Shown: one piece after another, positions 31,974-41,508 of the stretch
Numbering within the stretch: position 1 is the stretch's first letter
Layout: each line of letters begins with the position of its first letter
Assembly: GCA_015485385.1 (NCBI GenBank)
Contig: WFTS01000051.1
Location: 1 to 55,875 of the forward strand
Origin: Kordiimonadales bacterium
GTDB lineage: Bacteria > Pseudomonadota > Alphaproteobacteria > Sphingomonadales > Kordiimonadaceae
Length of the DNA stretch: 55,875 bases
Direction of reading: 5' to 3'
Position numbers and translations under genes: made by a program
The notes under the pieces: model-generated
The model's input: the letters and a program-made list of their open reading frames with translations, nothing else
Told to the model about the DNA's origin: nothing
The model's database searches: none

Positions 31974-33875
31974 ATGACAGCAGACAATAGACAATCTTTA
32001 CCTAAGGTGGCCGGCATTATCCATTTGCTGAGCGAGCGCACTATCAACCGAATCGCGGCGGGTGAAGTGGTCGAACGCCCGTCAAGCGCTGTGAAAGAAC
32101 TGGTGGAAAATTCCATTGATGCCGGGGCTAGCCATATTGATGTGGTGATGCGCGACGGTGGACGCAGCCTTATTCAAGTTAGCGATGATGGGCGCGGTAT
32201 GGATGCCGCCGAGCTTGAGCTTGCAGTTGAACGTCATGCCACATCAAAACTTAGTGACGAAGATCTGGTAAATATTGCTTCGCTTGGATTTCGCGGCGAA
32301 GCGCTGGCCTCTATCGCCTCGGTTGCTCGGCTGTCGGTTACATCGCGCGCTGCGGGTGCAGAGGAGGCTTGGACCGTGCGCGTGGACGGTGGCACCAAGC
32401 ACGGGGTTGAACCCGCCGCGCATACGCTAGGAACGCGCATAGAGGTGCGAGATCTATTTTACGCTACCCCCGCCCGATTGAAATTCATGAAAACCGCGCG
32501 CGCTGAATATGGTCAGGCTGGCGATGTGGTCAAGCGGCTGGCGATGGCACACCCTAACACGGCCTTCACGCTGTCGGACGGGGACCGCACTACATTCCGC
32601 GCCCCCATGATCGGTGACCTTGTCGGCGATGCCCGGCTTGAGCGTTTGGGCGCCATATTAGGGCGTGAATTTCGTGAAAACGCGATAGAAATTGATGCCG
32701 AGCGCGAAGGCCTGCGATTAACGGGCTATGCGGGGCTGCCTACCTACAGCAGGGGGAATGCGCAGCAGCAATATTTGTTCGTGAATGGTCGGCCGGTCAA
32801 AGACCGTTTATTGGTTGGGGCCGTTCGCGGCGCGTATCAGGATTATCTGGCGCGGGACCGGCATCCGGTTTTGGCGCTATTCATTGATGTGCCAGCCGAT
32901 TTTGTTGATGTAAATGTGCATCCCGCCAAAGCCGAGGTGCGCTTCCGAGATGCTGGGCTGGTGCGCGGCTTGATTGTCTCAGCCTTGAGGCATGGTTTGA
33001 TGGCGGCAGGGCACAGGGCCTCTACTACGGTGGCTGGGGCGGCGCTTGGTGCAATGCGGCCGCATATGGGGAGTGTTCATACCCAGTGGCAACAGCCGGG
33101 CGAGCGCCCAAACCTTCCGTCTGGGTTTCGTGAAGCGGTTGATATGGTTTATGCGCCGTCTGGACCGGTTGCAGCGGGCGCGTTTGGTGAAGGCAGCCAG
33201 TTGGGATTGGATGCGGGCGGCGACATGGATGCTCCCAGCGCACGAAATGCAGACCCAGATTATGGACAAAGATCAGCGGCGCAGGTGGATGAACACTTCC
33301 CACTTGGGACCGCACGCGGCCAAGTTCACGCCACCTATATCGTTAGTCAAACCGCCGATGGTATTGTGATTGTCGATCAGCACGCAGCCCACGAACGGCT
33401 GGTGTATGAGCGCATGAAAACCCAGATTGCAGCCACCGGCGTTGCGCGTCAAACATTGCTGCTGCCCGAGGTTGTGGAACTGGACGAATTGGCCGCAAAC
33501 CGTTTGGTGAAACGCGCGGCAGAATTAGAAGCCCTTGGGCTGGTGATAGAACCCTTTGGCGAGGGCGCGGTTGTTGTGCGCGAAGTGCCTGCAATGCTGG
33601 GAAAATTGGATGCAAAAGGCTTGGTGCGGGATTTAGCGGATGAAATCACCGAACTGGACGAAGCTTTGTCTTTGAAAGAACGTCTAGAGGATGTTTGTGG
33701 GACAATGGCCTGTCACGGAAGCGTTCGGGCCGGGCGAAGGCTGACAGTGGATGAAATGAACGCCTTGTTGCGTGAAATGGAAGCCACCCCCCATTCTGGC
33801 CAGTGTAACCACGGTCGCCCCACCTATGTGGAGCTGAAGCTGGCGGATATCGAAAAACTTTTCGGGCGGCGCTGA
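31974..33875 (+). CDS. mutL: DNA mismatch repair protein MutL (endonuclease type)
   Basis: About 633 residues from ATG 31974; a GTG at 31926 would add 16. The N-terminal GHKL ATPase has NSIDAGA, DDGRGM and [10 protein letters not shown]. The C-terminal domain has the endonuclease metal site [12 protein letters not shown] at 468-479, fitting DQHA-x2-E-x4-E, plus ACHGSVRAG and CNHGRP. Thus the protein probably nicks DNA itself, as expected for bacteria without MutH. It coordinates mismatch repair after MutS. The region 335-450 is a variable linker. Confidence 0.96.
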   Translation: MTADNRQSLPKVAGIIHLLSERTINRIAAGEVVERPSSAVKELVENSIDAGASHIDVVMRDGGRSLIQVSDDGRGMDAAELELAVERHATSKLSDEDLVNIASLGFRGEALASIASVARLSVTSRAAGAEEAWTVRVDGGTKHGVEPAAHTLGTRIEVRDLFYATPARLKFMKTARAEYGQAGDVVKRLAMAHPNTAFTLSDGDRTTFRAPMIGDLVGDARLERLGAILGREFRENAIEIDAEREGLRLTGYAGLPTYSRGNAQQQYLFVNGRPVKDRLLVGAVRGAYQDYLARDRHPVLALFIDVPADFVDVNVHPAKAEVRFRDAGLVRGLIVSALRHGLMAAGHRASTTVAGAALGAMRPHMGSVHTQWQQPGERPNLPSGFREAVDMVYAPSGPVAAGAFGEGSQLGLDAGGDMDAPSARNADPDYGQRSAAQVDEHFPLGTARGQVHATYIVSQTADGIVIVDQHAAHERLVYERMKTQIAATGVARQTLLLPEVVELDELAANRLVKRAAELEALGLVIEPFGEGAVVVREVPAMLGKLDAKGLVRDLADEITELDEALSLKERLEDVCGTMACHGSVRAGRRLTVDEMNALLREMEATPHSGQCNHGRPTYVELKLADIEKLFGRR

Positions 33876-33882
33876 GAGGGCT

Positions 33883-36237
33883 TTACGCGAATTTCTGCCG
33901 CAGTGTTCTGATCAACTCGGCGCTTTGTTGCATGTGGATTTCTTCGCTATCCAATATTTTATGGATCAAGCGCTTTTTAAGAGAGTCTGCATCAAACGAA
34001 TCGGGTAAATTTCTGTGACCAGCAGCATCAATGATAAAATCGACCATCCGGTTCGAGGCATGGATGCGACCCCACAAATAATCATTTTCGCGCGCGGACC
34101 GACTGAAAAAGGCCCCGAAATTAAACAGCTCGGTGCCGCGCAGAGGGTTTTCGCCTTCTGCCAAATGCCCACAATCTAGGGGGCTGATGCGGTCAACACG
34201 GATTTCATCTACTTCTAAAAGATCGGCGCGCGCGGTCATGGGTTGGGTTAAAACATCATAAAAAGCATAGCCAATATAGGCACGGAACAGAGTGATTTTC
34301 AGGTCTGGATCGCGCAGGCTTGAAAGCGTTAAGGCTAGGAAATCATCGCTAAGAAAATCAATATCCTCCAACATCATAACGGATCCGATACAATCCATGA
34401 TCGCACCAATCGTGTCTTGGGATAGCGCGCTTTTGTCGGGCCAGATTTCAGACACTGATTCCATATAGATGTCTGCGTGCCAGCGACTGCGGTATTCTTC
34501 TAGGCTTTTATACATCTGGCGTTTGGTTAATTTATAAAAAGCGGCGGGTGTTCCATTATTATGGGTTTGCATATATTGGTTTAAGCGCTTGACGGTAAAG
34601 CGCAGTCGCCGCACGCGGAAATCAATATCAAAGGTGCGTAGAAAGCCAACATAGGCCAATTGCTCAGAATAAGGCTGATCGTTCACACGCCCAAGCAACT
34701 GCATATCATGAGCCCAAAGATTGATCACGGCCCGGGTTTTGTCTAAATCCAAATTTACACCGTCAGCGCGCGCAATCGTGACCAGTAATTCTGCAAGGCG
34801 TTCTAGCAATATCTGGATTTTACTTTGGATATAGGAGCCGTAAGCAAACCCGGATTTTTCCTGCGCCAGCCGATTTCCGCGCTCGCGCCAGCTTGCCAGC
34901 ATAGCGGTTTCTACCCGCCGTTCGCTTTCCAGATCAATCATACTATCAACCATCAGGCGCACGTCTGCTTCGATGGTTTCAAATACATTCTCTAACCGGC
35001 GGGCCTCCTTGTTGCTTTCTTCGATTGCGCGTAGATCGCCGTAGATCGGTTCGCTCCTTGGGATTTCCGCTAAAGACGACAAGATAGTGCGAAACCAGCT
35101 TGGGGTGACTTTTGGGACAGGAGGCAGACCTTCAGCCGGATCGTCTGGCAGGGGGTCTACATAGATAATGCGCCGGTCTACTTCCCGGTGGGCGGCTCGG
35201 TCACGCGCAGCATCAATGGCTTCGGCAAAGGGTTTGTTATTGGTTACACCGCCGTCAATGAAGGACATGGCCTGAAGCCTGTCAGGGTGCTCCATATGGG
35301 CTGGAAAATTCTTAGAGAGAAAGGCTTGGCGCGCCGGCCAACTGCGCCCGGTTTCGGCTAAAAATGCCTCTAGGTCTTGGAAGCGGATCGGAGGAAAGGC
35401 CCCCGGAAAGGATGATGTTGCGCGCGCTGCAAAGCCTAGCCCGGCAATATTATCGTCTGCCAGTTCGCTCATTAGGTCTTGGCCTTCAGCGTCTTGATAG
35501 GTGAAGTTCAGTGTTACTTTATGCTGCCGTTCAGCAATTTCTTTGGGGTCATGCAGTTTCAGGCGGCGCGTTTGGCCGAAAAAATTTGTCATGGAAACAA
35601 ACAGATCAAGCTTATGGCCCATCGGCACCAGCGTTGAATTATCATCAGACCGGCCCATTGAAGCACAAGCACTGACCATCCATCTGAGCATTCGTTCGCC
35701 TGAGAAAGGCGGCTGGAACCAGCGCGACCGCAAAAATCGTGAGAGTTTGCGTTTGCTCTCTGGGTCTGGTTTTTCCGCACCAAAGATACGGCCCCCAAAA
35801 AGCCAGATCAGGGGATAGAGATAAAACTTGCTGGTCCGTTCGGCAAGCGTGCCTTTTTCCATCAATTCTTCGATGTCGCCCAGCTCCATCCATAGGTCTC
35901 TGAGCGGGTCAAAGTCTAGGTCGTGGGCAAGCGCGCGCGCGAGGAAAATCCCATTGATCCCCCCAGCGGATGTGCCAGAGACAACATCAACAATCACCCG
36001 AATATCTATCTTTTCGCCAAGGCTTTTGAATATCTCAAAATAGAGGTCTTCGGTGTCGGTGGCGTATGGGCGCCGAGGGGCTGCTTGCTCGAATGTATCG
36101 CGTCCACCTTCAGAGCTTTGATACGCCCGAGACGCGCGGACCAGCTTGAGTATCTCATGCGAGATACCGTTCATATAAACCGCTAGTGATGCCCCGCCGT
36201 AGCAGACCAGTGCTAGCCTGAGTTCGAGTTCACGCAT
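33883..36237 (-). CDS. Large patatin-like phospholipase (TIGR03607-like)
   Basis: About 784 residues from the ATG at 36237, with AGGAAA upstream. The patatin catalytic dyad is clear: G-T-S90-A-G-G in VSGTSAGGING and the Asp in FIDGGVTNNKPF, with a Gly-rich oxyanion segment CYGGASLAVYMNGI at 12-25. Patatins hydrolyse acyl chains from lipids. The remaining 450 residues are helical and unique to the long patatin-related subfamily; their role is unknown. No signal peptide is seen, so it is probably cytoplasmic or peripheral at the membrane. It is convergent with mutL (8 nt). Confidence 0.9.
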   Translation of the reverse strand: MRELELRLALVCYGGASLAVYMNGISHEILKLVRASRAYQSSEGGRDTFEQAAPRRPYATDTEDLYFEIFKSLGEKIDIRVIVDVVSGTSAGGINGIFLARALAHDLDFDPLRDLWMELGDIEELMEKGTLAERTSKFYLYPLIWLFGGRIFGAEKPDPESKRKLSRFLRSRWFQPPFSGERMLRWMVSACASMGRSDDNSTLVPMGHKLDLFVSMTNFFGQTRRLKLHDPKEIAERQHKVTLNFTYQDAEGQDLMSELADDNIAGLGFAARATSSFPGAFPPIRFQDLEAFLAETGRSWPARQAFLSKNFPAHMEHPDRLQAMSFIDGGVTNNKPFAEAIDAARDRAAHREVDRRIIYVDPLPDDPAEGLPPVPKVTPSWFRTILSSLAEIPRSEPIYGDLRAIEESNKEARRLENVFETIEADVRLMVDSMIDLESERRVETAMLASWRERGNRLAQEKSGFAYGSYIQSKIQILLERLAELLVTIARADGVNLDLDKTRAVINLWAHDMQLLGRVNDQPYSEQLAYVGFLRTFDIDFRVRRLRFTVKRLNQYMQTHNNGTPAAFYKLTKRQMYKSLEEYRSRWHADIYMESVSEIWPDKSALSQDTIGAIMDCIGSVMMLEDIDFLSDDFLALTLSSLRDPDLKITLFRAYIGYAFYDVLTQPMTARADLLEVDEIRVDRISPLDCGHLAEGENPLRGTELFNFGAFFSRSARENDYLWGRIHASNRMVDFIIDAAGHRNLPDSFDADSLKKRLIHKILDSEEIHMQQSAELIRTLRQKFA

Positions 36238-36345
36238 GGCGCGTTTTCCTGAAAGGCCCAAGGCTAAATGCCAGAGACCCAATTAAGTCCTTATGAACAT
36301 TACAACTTTTCGGTGCTTGCCCCAAGGATTTTATGGTGTGCAACC

Positions 36346-36915
36346 TCAAGCGGCTTTTAAAGCCAAAAATACGGTGCGCTGGAGGCCCTGACTGCGCTCG
36401 TCGATCAGCTCAAGGTCTGCGGGCAGAGCAAGAGCATCCCCTTTGGCGAGTTCGCAAATAATAACACCATTTTCAGAACCGCCGGGGGTGATCCAATGAG
36501 CGCTGATAAGGCTTTCAAGCGTGGGTTCAACAAGGCCTTTGTGGTAGGGCGGGTCCATAAAAATAAAGGCATATGGGTCTTTTGCGGCTGGCAGCGCCCG
36601 CGCGCTGGTGGTTAAAATATTGCTTTGATCCATCACCTTCAGGGCGTCTATATTGGTTTTTAAGCATGTGACACTTTTGGGCGATTTTTCAACAAAAGTG
36701 ACATGCGCCGCCCCGCGCGACAGAGCCTCAAGCCCAAGCGCACCGGTGCCTGCAAACAAATCCGCCACGCGCGCACCGGAAAAATCTGGATATTTGTGGT
36801 GTGACAAGATGGAAAAAACCCGTTCTCGCATACGGTCAGTGGTCGGGCGCACCGATTTTCCGTCTGGTACTAAAAGGCGTCTACCCCTATGTATTCCTGC
36901 GATTATGCGGCTCAT
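36346..36915 (-). CDS. rsmD: 16S rRNA (guanine966-N2)-methyltransferase
   Basis: 189 residues. N-terminal MSRIIAGIHRGRRL and the SAM motif DLFAGTGALGLEALSRGA, with the catalytic DPPY at 121-124, match RsmD, which methylates G966 of 16S rRNA. The start overlaps the stop of the pseudouridine synthase gene (ATGA), so both rRNA-modifying enzymes are co-expressed. Confidence 0.95.
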   Translation of the reverse strand: MSRIIAGIHRGRRLLVPDGKSVRPTTDRMRERVFSILSHHKYPDFSGARVADLFAGTGALGLEALSRGAAHVTFVEKSPKSVTCLKTNIDALKVMDQSNILTTSARALPAAKDPYAFIFMDPPYHKGLVEPTLESLISAHWITPGGSENGVIICELAKGDALALPADLELIDERSQGLQRTVFLALKAA

Positions 36916-38159
36916 TTCCGGCCTTTGGATGGGGGTCTGCGCGGTTGATTTTTGCTGCGATCTGGCACGCCTTTGCTGCCCATTGTTGCACGGTCTTGTC
37001 CCTTGGGTGGGCGCCCTTTGCGTTCAGCAGTTGGACGGCGACGAGCCGAGGTTTCATCAGGCCGATCGTCTTCGAAGCGGGCTTTAAATTTGGCACTTCT
37101 GGCAGAAGGTTTTCCAGACCCTCCAGACCCTCCAGCACCAGATTTTCCAGACGCCGTGACACCTGACTTGGCCGAAAGTTTACTGCGCTCTGGTCGGCGG
37201 CTGGTGTTGTCTGCATCTTCGCCTTTAGCGTTCCGGCTACGCAGGCGGCGGTTTGGACCTGAACTGCCTTCATCACCGCCTTGGGCCAGCTTGAATTGGC
37301 GCCGCCGTTTGGCACCGGGTTTGGCTTTGGTATCTTTTTTGGCTTTGGCCCATTTGCTTGGGTCGCGCTTGACAGTGTCGGTGCCCATGGCTTGGGGGGC
37401 TTCGCCGAAATAATCACTCAGCACTTCGTAAAGCTGTTTTTCGCCCACCGGTGCGATGCTGCCAACTTCCAAAGTGCCAAGCGAGAAAGGGCCATAATGG
37501 GTGCGGATCAAACGGTTTACCGTTAGCCCTAAATGTTCCATCACTTTACGGACTTCGCGGTTTTTGCCTTCACGAATTGCAACGCTGATCCAGGCATTGC
37601 TGCCCTGTTGGCGCTCAAGCGCGGCATCAATTGCACCGTAGTGGACCCCGTCAATAGTGGCGCCGTCTTTCAGCTTCGCCAACGCTTTTTCGTCCACCCG
37701 ACCATAGACCCGGACACGGTATTTCCTAAGAATACTATTGGCTGGCAGTTCAAGCCAACGGGCCAGTTCACCATCGTTGGTGAAAAGCAGCAGCCCTTCG
37801 GTATTCATATCTAAGCGACCCACTGAGATGACCCGGCCCATATGGTCTGGCAAGCGGTCGAACACGGTTGGGCGACCTTCAGGGTCGCGGTGGGTTGTTA
37901 GCGTGCCGCGCTTTTTGTGGCTGCGCCATAATTTGGTCTGCGACACTTCAGTGATCGGGTTGCCGTCAACGGTAATGCCCTTCAAACTGGTGACCAATGT
38001 TGCGGGCGTGTCAAGAGGTTTGCCGTCAATGGCGATGCGTTTGTCTTCGATCATGCGCTCGACCTCGCGCCGTGAAGCAACGCCCGCCCGCGCAAGAACC
38101 TTTGCGATGCGCTCGGCTTTCGGCGCAGCGGTCTCGTTTGTTTTGTCTATATCTGTCAT
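36912..38159 (-). CDS. rluB: RluB/RsuA-family rRNA pseudouridine synthase with long basic tail
   Basis: About 415 residues from ATG 38159. An S4 RNA-binding domain (about 14-70, KVLARAGVASRREVERMI) is followed by the catalytic domain with Asp117 in GRLDMNTEGLLL. Residues after about 260 form a Gly/Ser/Arg/Lys-rich disordered tail of about 150 residues, common in alphaproteobacterial members. It probably makes pseudouridine in 23S rRNA (RluB-like); RluE, RluF or RsuA activity cannot be excluded by sequence alone. Confidence 0.9.
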   Translation of the reverse strand: MTDIDKTNETAAPKAERIAKVLARAGVASRREVERMIEDKRIAIDGKPLDTPATLVTSLKGITVDGNPITEVSQTKLWRSHKKRGTLTTHRDPEGRPTVFDRLPDHMGRVISVGRLDMNTEGLLLFTNDGELARWLELPANSILRKYRVRVYGRVDEKALAKLKDGATIDGVHYGAIDAALERQQGSNAWISVAIREGKNREVRKVMEHLGLTVNRLIRTHYGPFSLGTLEVGSIAPVGEKQLYEVLSDYFGEAPQAMGTDTVKRDPSKWAKAKKDTKAKPGAKRRRQFKLAQGGDEGSSGPNRRLRSRNAKGEDADNTSRRPERSKLSAKSGVTASGKSGAGGSGGSGKPSARSAKFKARFEDDRPDETSARRRPTAERKGRPPKGQDRATMGSKGVPDRSKNQPRRPPSKGRK

Positions 38160-38298
38160 GCGGCGCACCATAGGGATATGGAACCAAGCGCGCAACCATT
38201 TGCAGCGCGAATAGTTTGATTGAAAAGCCTCGGCATGGGTCTACTGGGCCCAAGACTAACTCTTGACCCTTCTTAGCATACCGGGGTAGGGCAAGACT

Positions 38299-38751
38299 AT
38301 GATTGATCAATTCCCGCATATGCATACAGCCCTTGAGGAAGCGAAAAAGGCAGCGACCCTTGGTGAGGTGCCAATCGGCGCGGTTGTTGTTGGCCCTGAG
38401 GGCGGGGTGTTGGCGGCGGCTGGTAACCGGATTATCGGGCCTAAAGACCCAACCGGCCATGCTGAATTGATAGCAATTCGCCAAGCCGCCCAAACGCTTG
38501 GGAGCGAGCGCCTAACCGGATGCAGTTTGTTTGTGACCCTTGAGCCCTGCGCCATGTGCGCACAAGCGATCGCCTTTGCCCGCATTGGCCGGCTGTATTA
38601 TGGGGCAGAAGACCCAAAAGGCGGCGGCATTACTGTTGGCGCGCGTATTTTTAGCCAGCCGACAACCCACCATAAGCCAGAAATCTACGGCGGCATTTTG
38701 GAAAATCAATCGGCACAATTGCTTAGAGACTTTTTCAGCGCACGGCGTTAA
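38299..38751 (+). CDS. tadA: tRNA-specific adenosine deaminase
   Basis: 150 residues of the cytidine/deoxycytidylate deaminase fold. Zinc ligands are H54 with catalytic E56 (HAE) and C84/C87 (PCAMC). TadA converts A34 to inosine in tRNA-Arg(ACG). It is divergent from the rluB-like gene, a conserved neighbourhood in many alphaproteobacteria. Confidence 0.94.
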   Translation: MIDQFPHMHTALEEAKKAATLGEVPIGAVVVGPEGGVLAAAGNRIIGPKDPTGHAELIAIRQAAQTLGSERLTGCSLFVTLEPCAMCAQAIAFARIGRLYYGAEDPKGGGITVGARIFSQPTTHHKPEIYGGILENQSAQLLRDFFSARR

Positions 38752-38760
38752 ACTCTCGGT

Positions 38761-40053
38761 ATGGGAGAAGATTTTAGCGCGAAAATAATGCTGATGGTGA
38801 CTGACGCTTGGACTTGGGTTCAGACCAATTTCCTTGAGCCTGAACGCCTGCTTGAGCTGGCGGCAATCATCCTTGCGATCATCACGGCCCGTATCGGCTG
38901 CAATTATATCCACCGAGGCATTATGAAGGCGTTTGGCGATCGGGCCTGGGTTCGCAAAGCGGACCGCCGGTTCCTGATGCCAATTTTAATCGCCGCAGTT
39001 TCTATATTGCTGATGTGGACAGCCATCTTCGTTCTGCAACCCTTCATGCATACATATTTGCTCTCGATTTCCACCAGCTTATATACGGCATGGCTGTTTA
39101 TACGCCTCGCGGTTGGAATGCTTGCAAACCGGGAATTGGCAAAGCTGATCGCGGGTGTGACATGGTCGGTTGCGGCATTGAACATCATGGGGCTTCTTGA
39201 CCCAATCCTTAAGGTTCTGGATTCTGCGAAACTGCCTCTGGGCGAGATTGAGCTTAGTGTTTTGTCACTCCTTACGGGTTTATTGACATTTGGTCTGTTG
39301 ATCTGGGGAGCCTTTGCGCTGTCTGCTCTGATTGAGCGCCAACTGAAAACTATGGAGGGTGTTCCGCCCTCAGCCCGGGCTTTGATGACCAAGGTTGGCA
39401 AAATTGTTTTGGTGTCGCTTGCGTTCTTGATCTCGTTGAATGCAACAGGCATTGACCTAACGGCGCTTGCGGTCTTTGGCGGTGCGTTGGGTGTTGGCCT
39501 TGGATTTGGTCTTCAAAAAGTAGTCGGGAATTTTATCTCAGGCATCATTTTGCTGGTGGATAGATCGATCAAACCCGGTGATGTGATTGAAACCGGCGGT
39601 ACATACGGCACGATCAACCGGCTTGCTGCGCGCTATACCAGTGTGATCACGCGGGACGGCACCGAATTTCTTATCCCCAATGAGGATATGATCACGCAGC
39701 CTGTGGTGAATTGGTCGCACAGCCATAGGCTTGTACGCCGCCGTATCCCTTTGCAAGTGGGGTATGAATGCGATGTCAAAAAAGCGATGGCTTTGATGGT
39801 TGAAGCCGCGATGGAAGAAAAACGTACCCTGCGCAAACCCGAACCGCGCACCCTGATGCGGGGCTTTGGCGATAACGGCATCGATTTGGAACTGCGTATG
39901 TGGATCAATGACCCGCAAAATGGTGTCTCAAATATTGCCAGTTCTGTTATGCTGCGCATCTGGGATAAATTTAACGCGGAGGGCATCCAGTTCCCATATC
40001 CGCAACGTGTTGTGCATGTAAAAAATGACGCTGGGGACAACCAGCTCGGGTGA
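38761..40053 (+). CDS. MscS-family mechanosensitive ion channel
   Basis: 430 residues. Several N-terminal transmembrane helices (about 20-225) lead into the conserved pore and beta domain with GGALGVGLGFGLQKVVGNF and DRSIKPGDVIETGGTYGTIN. It protects against hypo-osmotic shock as an inner-membrane channel. It begins 9 nt after tadA. The cytoplasmic part is of standard length; it is larger than MscS by additional N-terminal helices. Confidence 0.92.
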   Translation: MGEDFSAKIMLMVTDAWTWVQTNFLEPERLLELAAIILAIITARIGCNYIHRGIMKAFGDRAWVRKADRRFLMPILIAAVSILLMWTAIFVLQPFMHTYLLSISTSLYTAWLFIRLAVGMLANRELAKLIAGVTWSVAALNIMGLLDPILKVLDSAKLPLGEIELSVLSLLTGLLTFGLLIWGAFALSALIERQLKTMEGVPPSARALMTKVGKIVLVSLAFLISLNATGIDLTALAVFGGALGVGLGFGLQKVVGNFISGIILLVDRSIKPGDVIETGGTYGTINRLAARYTSVITRDGTEFLIPNEDMITQPVVNWSHSHRLVRRRIPLQVGYECDVKKAMALMVEAAMEEKRTLRKPEPRTLMRGFGDNGIDLELRMWINDPQNGVSNIASSVMLRIWDKFNAEGIQFPYPQRVVHVKNDAGDNQLG

Positions 40054-40093
40054 AGACTAAATGTGACGTGGGTTTATTTCGGGGACTGAATAT

Positions 40094-40840
40094 TTGGATA
40101 ACATAGCAAAATTATATGCGCTACCATTGGAGGTGCTCACGGCGCTAGGTGCAGGGTATATCGGGTACAAGATATTCGCTACGGGCGTTGACAGGGTGCA
40201 TAAGACACATGATTCCATTTTTCAGGTTTTTATTTTTAGTGTGCCAGCATATTTGATATTTGGGTGGGTTAAGAAGCTTGAAAATTCAGCTATTGAGTGG
40301 GCCGCGATGGCCTCATTCTTAGGTGTTATTGCCTTTTCCTTGTTCGCAAGGCGCCTTTTCCCTGCAATAAAAAGTATTCCGAGTGCCCTTGGCTTCACTG
40401 ATGAAAATTATTGGCCCAACACTTGGGTAGCTCTTTTGAACGAACCTAAGCAAGATTTGAAGCGGATTGATGTCTTGTTGAAATCGGGTGAATGGTTGGA
40501 AAGTGACTTTGGGCAAGTTCCCTCCTGCGTACCACACTATCCCGCTGATTTGGATACGGAAGGGAATTTGGCGCTGTATGTGACCGGGAGGGTAAATACT
40601 CGGGGCATTCGGACCTTATATGGTAAGCAAGGAGTGAATTCAGATGATTGGGGGGCGACAATCACTTACATACCGCAACGCGAAATCCGCCGGGTCCAAT
40701 TTTGCAAGAAAGCAAAACAGCCCCAAGCGGTTTGGTGGAAACGTATGGCGTTATTTTTTTGGCGGTGGCGGTGGCGGTGGTGCCTTGGGTTCGGCTTGGT
40801 TAGTATTGTTGGTGCCGGGGTTTATACTTGCTTGCTCTGA
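40094..40840 (+). CDS. Membrane protein of unknown function, possible C-terminal frameshift
   Basis: 248 residues as read from a TTG start. Two or three N-terminal helices (about 10-95) precede a soluble part of about 100 residues. I suspect similarity to the DUF6338 type of membrane proteins but cannot confirm it. The end is odd: after a T7 run (40754-40760) the frame reads FFWRWRWRWC, a Trp/Arg repeat, whereas a shifted frame would give a smooth hydrophobic helix VIFLAVAVAVV. This suggests a frameshift or slippage at the T7 or GGCGGT repeat. The true length is therefore uncertain. Confidence 0.6.
   Translation: MDNIAKLYALPLEVLTALGAGYIGYKIFATGVDRVHKTHDSIFQVFIFSVPAYLIFGWVKKLENSAIEWAAMASFLGVIAFSLFARRLFPAIKSIPSALGFTDENYWPNTWVALLNEPKQDLKRIDVLLKSGEWLESDFGQVPSCVPHYPADLDTEGNLALYVTGRVNTRGIRTLYGKQGVNSDDWGATITYIPQREIRRVQFCKKAKQPQAVWWKRMALFFWRWRWRWCLGFGLVSIVGAGVYTCLL
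40754..40781. repeat. T7 run plus GGCGGT short tandem repeat inside a coding region
   Basis: Seven T are followed by three GGCGGT units and GGTG. Such repeats are slippage-prone and lie exactly where the reading frame becomes compositionally odd. Confidence 0.8.
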
Positions 40841-41064
40841 ACTTGTCCGTGGGTTTACGGAATCTATGACTAGAACACGGCGAGTTTCGGTTTTTTTTGT
40901 CATGAGGGTCTCTAATTTTCAGACTTAAGAAATGATACGATAGCATATAAAGCTAAAAATTGAAGTTTTGCAATCAAATTTAAAAATCGCAACACAGGCA
41001 ACTAATAATAATCGTATTGAGTAGATATACGACAGCAAAACTCAAACTTTGAAGGGGAATATCA

Positions 41065-41508
41065 ATGAATATGGGTAAGTTTGTTTTGAATGTAGTTGCC
41101 GTGTTTATTTTATATGGGCTGCTTTATGGCGCTGTTGGGGAGATGGTGTTTGGCGGCGCGTTTGACGCCATGATGGCAATGGATTTCTTCATGCCCGAAG
41201 AAGAAACATCAGTTTCCATGCTTTCATATCATCTGGTTCAGACTGTCATATTTGTTTGGCTTTTTAATAAAGCTGTTGGCTCTGGAGATTTAAAAGCGGG
41301 GGCTATGTTTGGCTTGATGATGGGCTTTTATATTATGGCCAGCGATTCTGTTTGGATGGCGGGGATTAAAGATTTCCCAAGTGAAGCTCGCATAGCTTTG
41401 AACATCTTAAATATTGTCATTGGCGTGATCGTGGGAAGCTTCTTGGCCTTCATGCAAGGCAAAGGGTGGGGCTCTGCCGCCGCCACTGAGGACGGTGGCG
41501 CTAATTAA
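41065..41508 (+). CDS. Small four-helix membrane protein, unknown
   Basis: 147 residues with four predicted transmembrane segments (about 5-30, 52-70, 77-98, 108-135). GAAGGGGAA lies before the ATG, a strong site. I do not recognise the family. It is not an obvious operon member: upstream 224 nt contain no gene, and the next gene is convergent and directly adjacent. Confidence 0.75.
   Translation: MNMGKFVLNVVAVFILYGLLYGAVGEMVFGGAFDAMMAMDFFMPEEETSVSMLSYHLVQTVIFVWLFNKAVGSGDLKAGAMFGLMMGFYIMASDSVWMAGIKDFPSEARIALNILNIVIGVIVGSFLAFMQGKGWGSAAATEDGGAN

Noticed and set aside
36952-37413. Plus-strand frame opposite the pseudouridine synthase tail
   Set aside because: It mirrors the low-complexity Arg/Gly/Ser tail of the minus-strand gene and has no ribosome binding site or family features.
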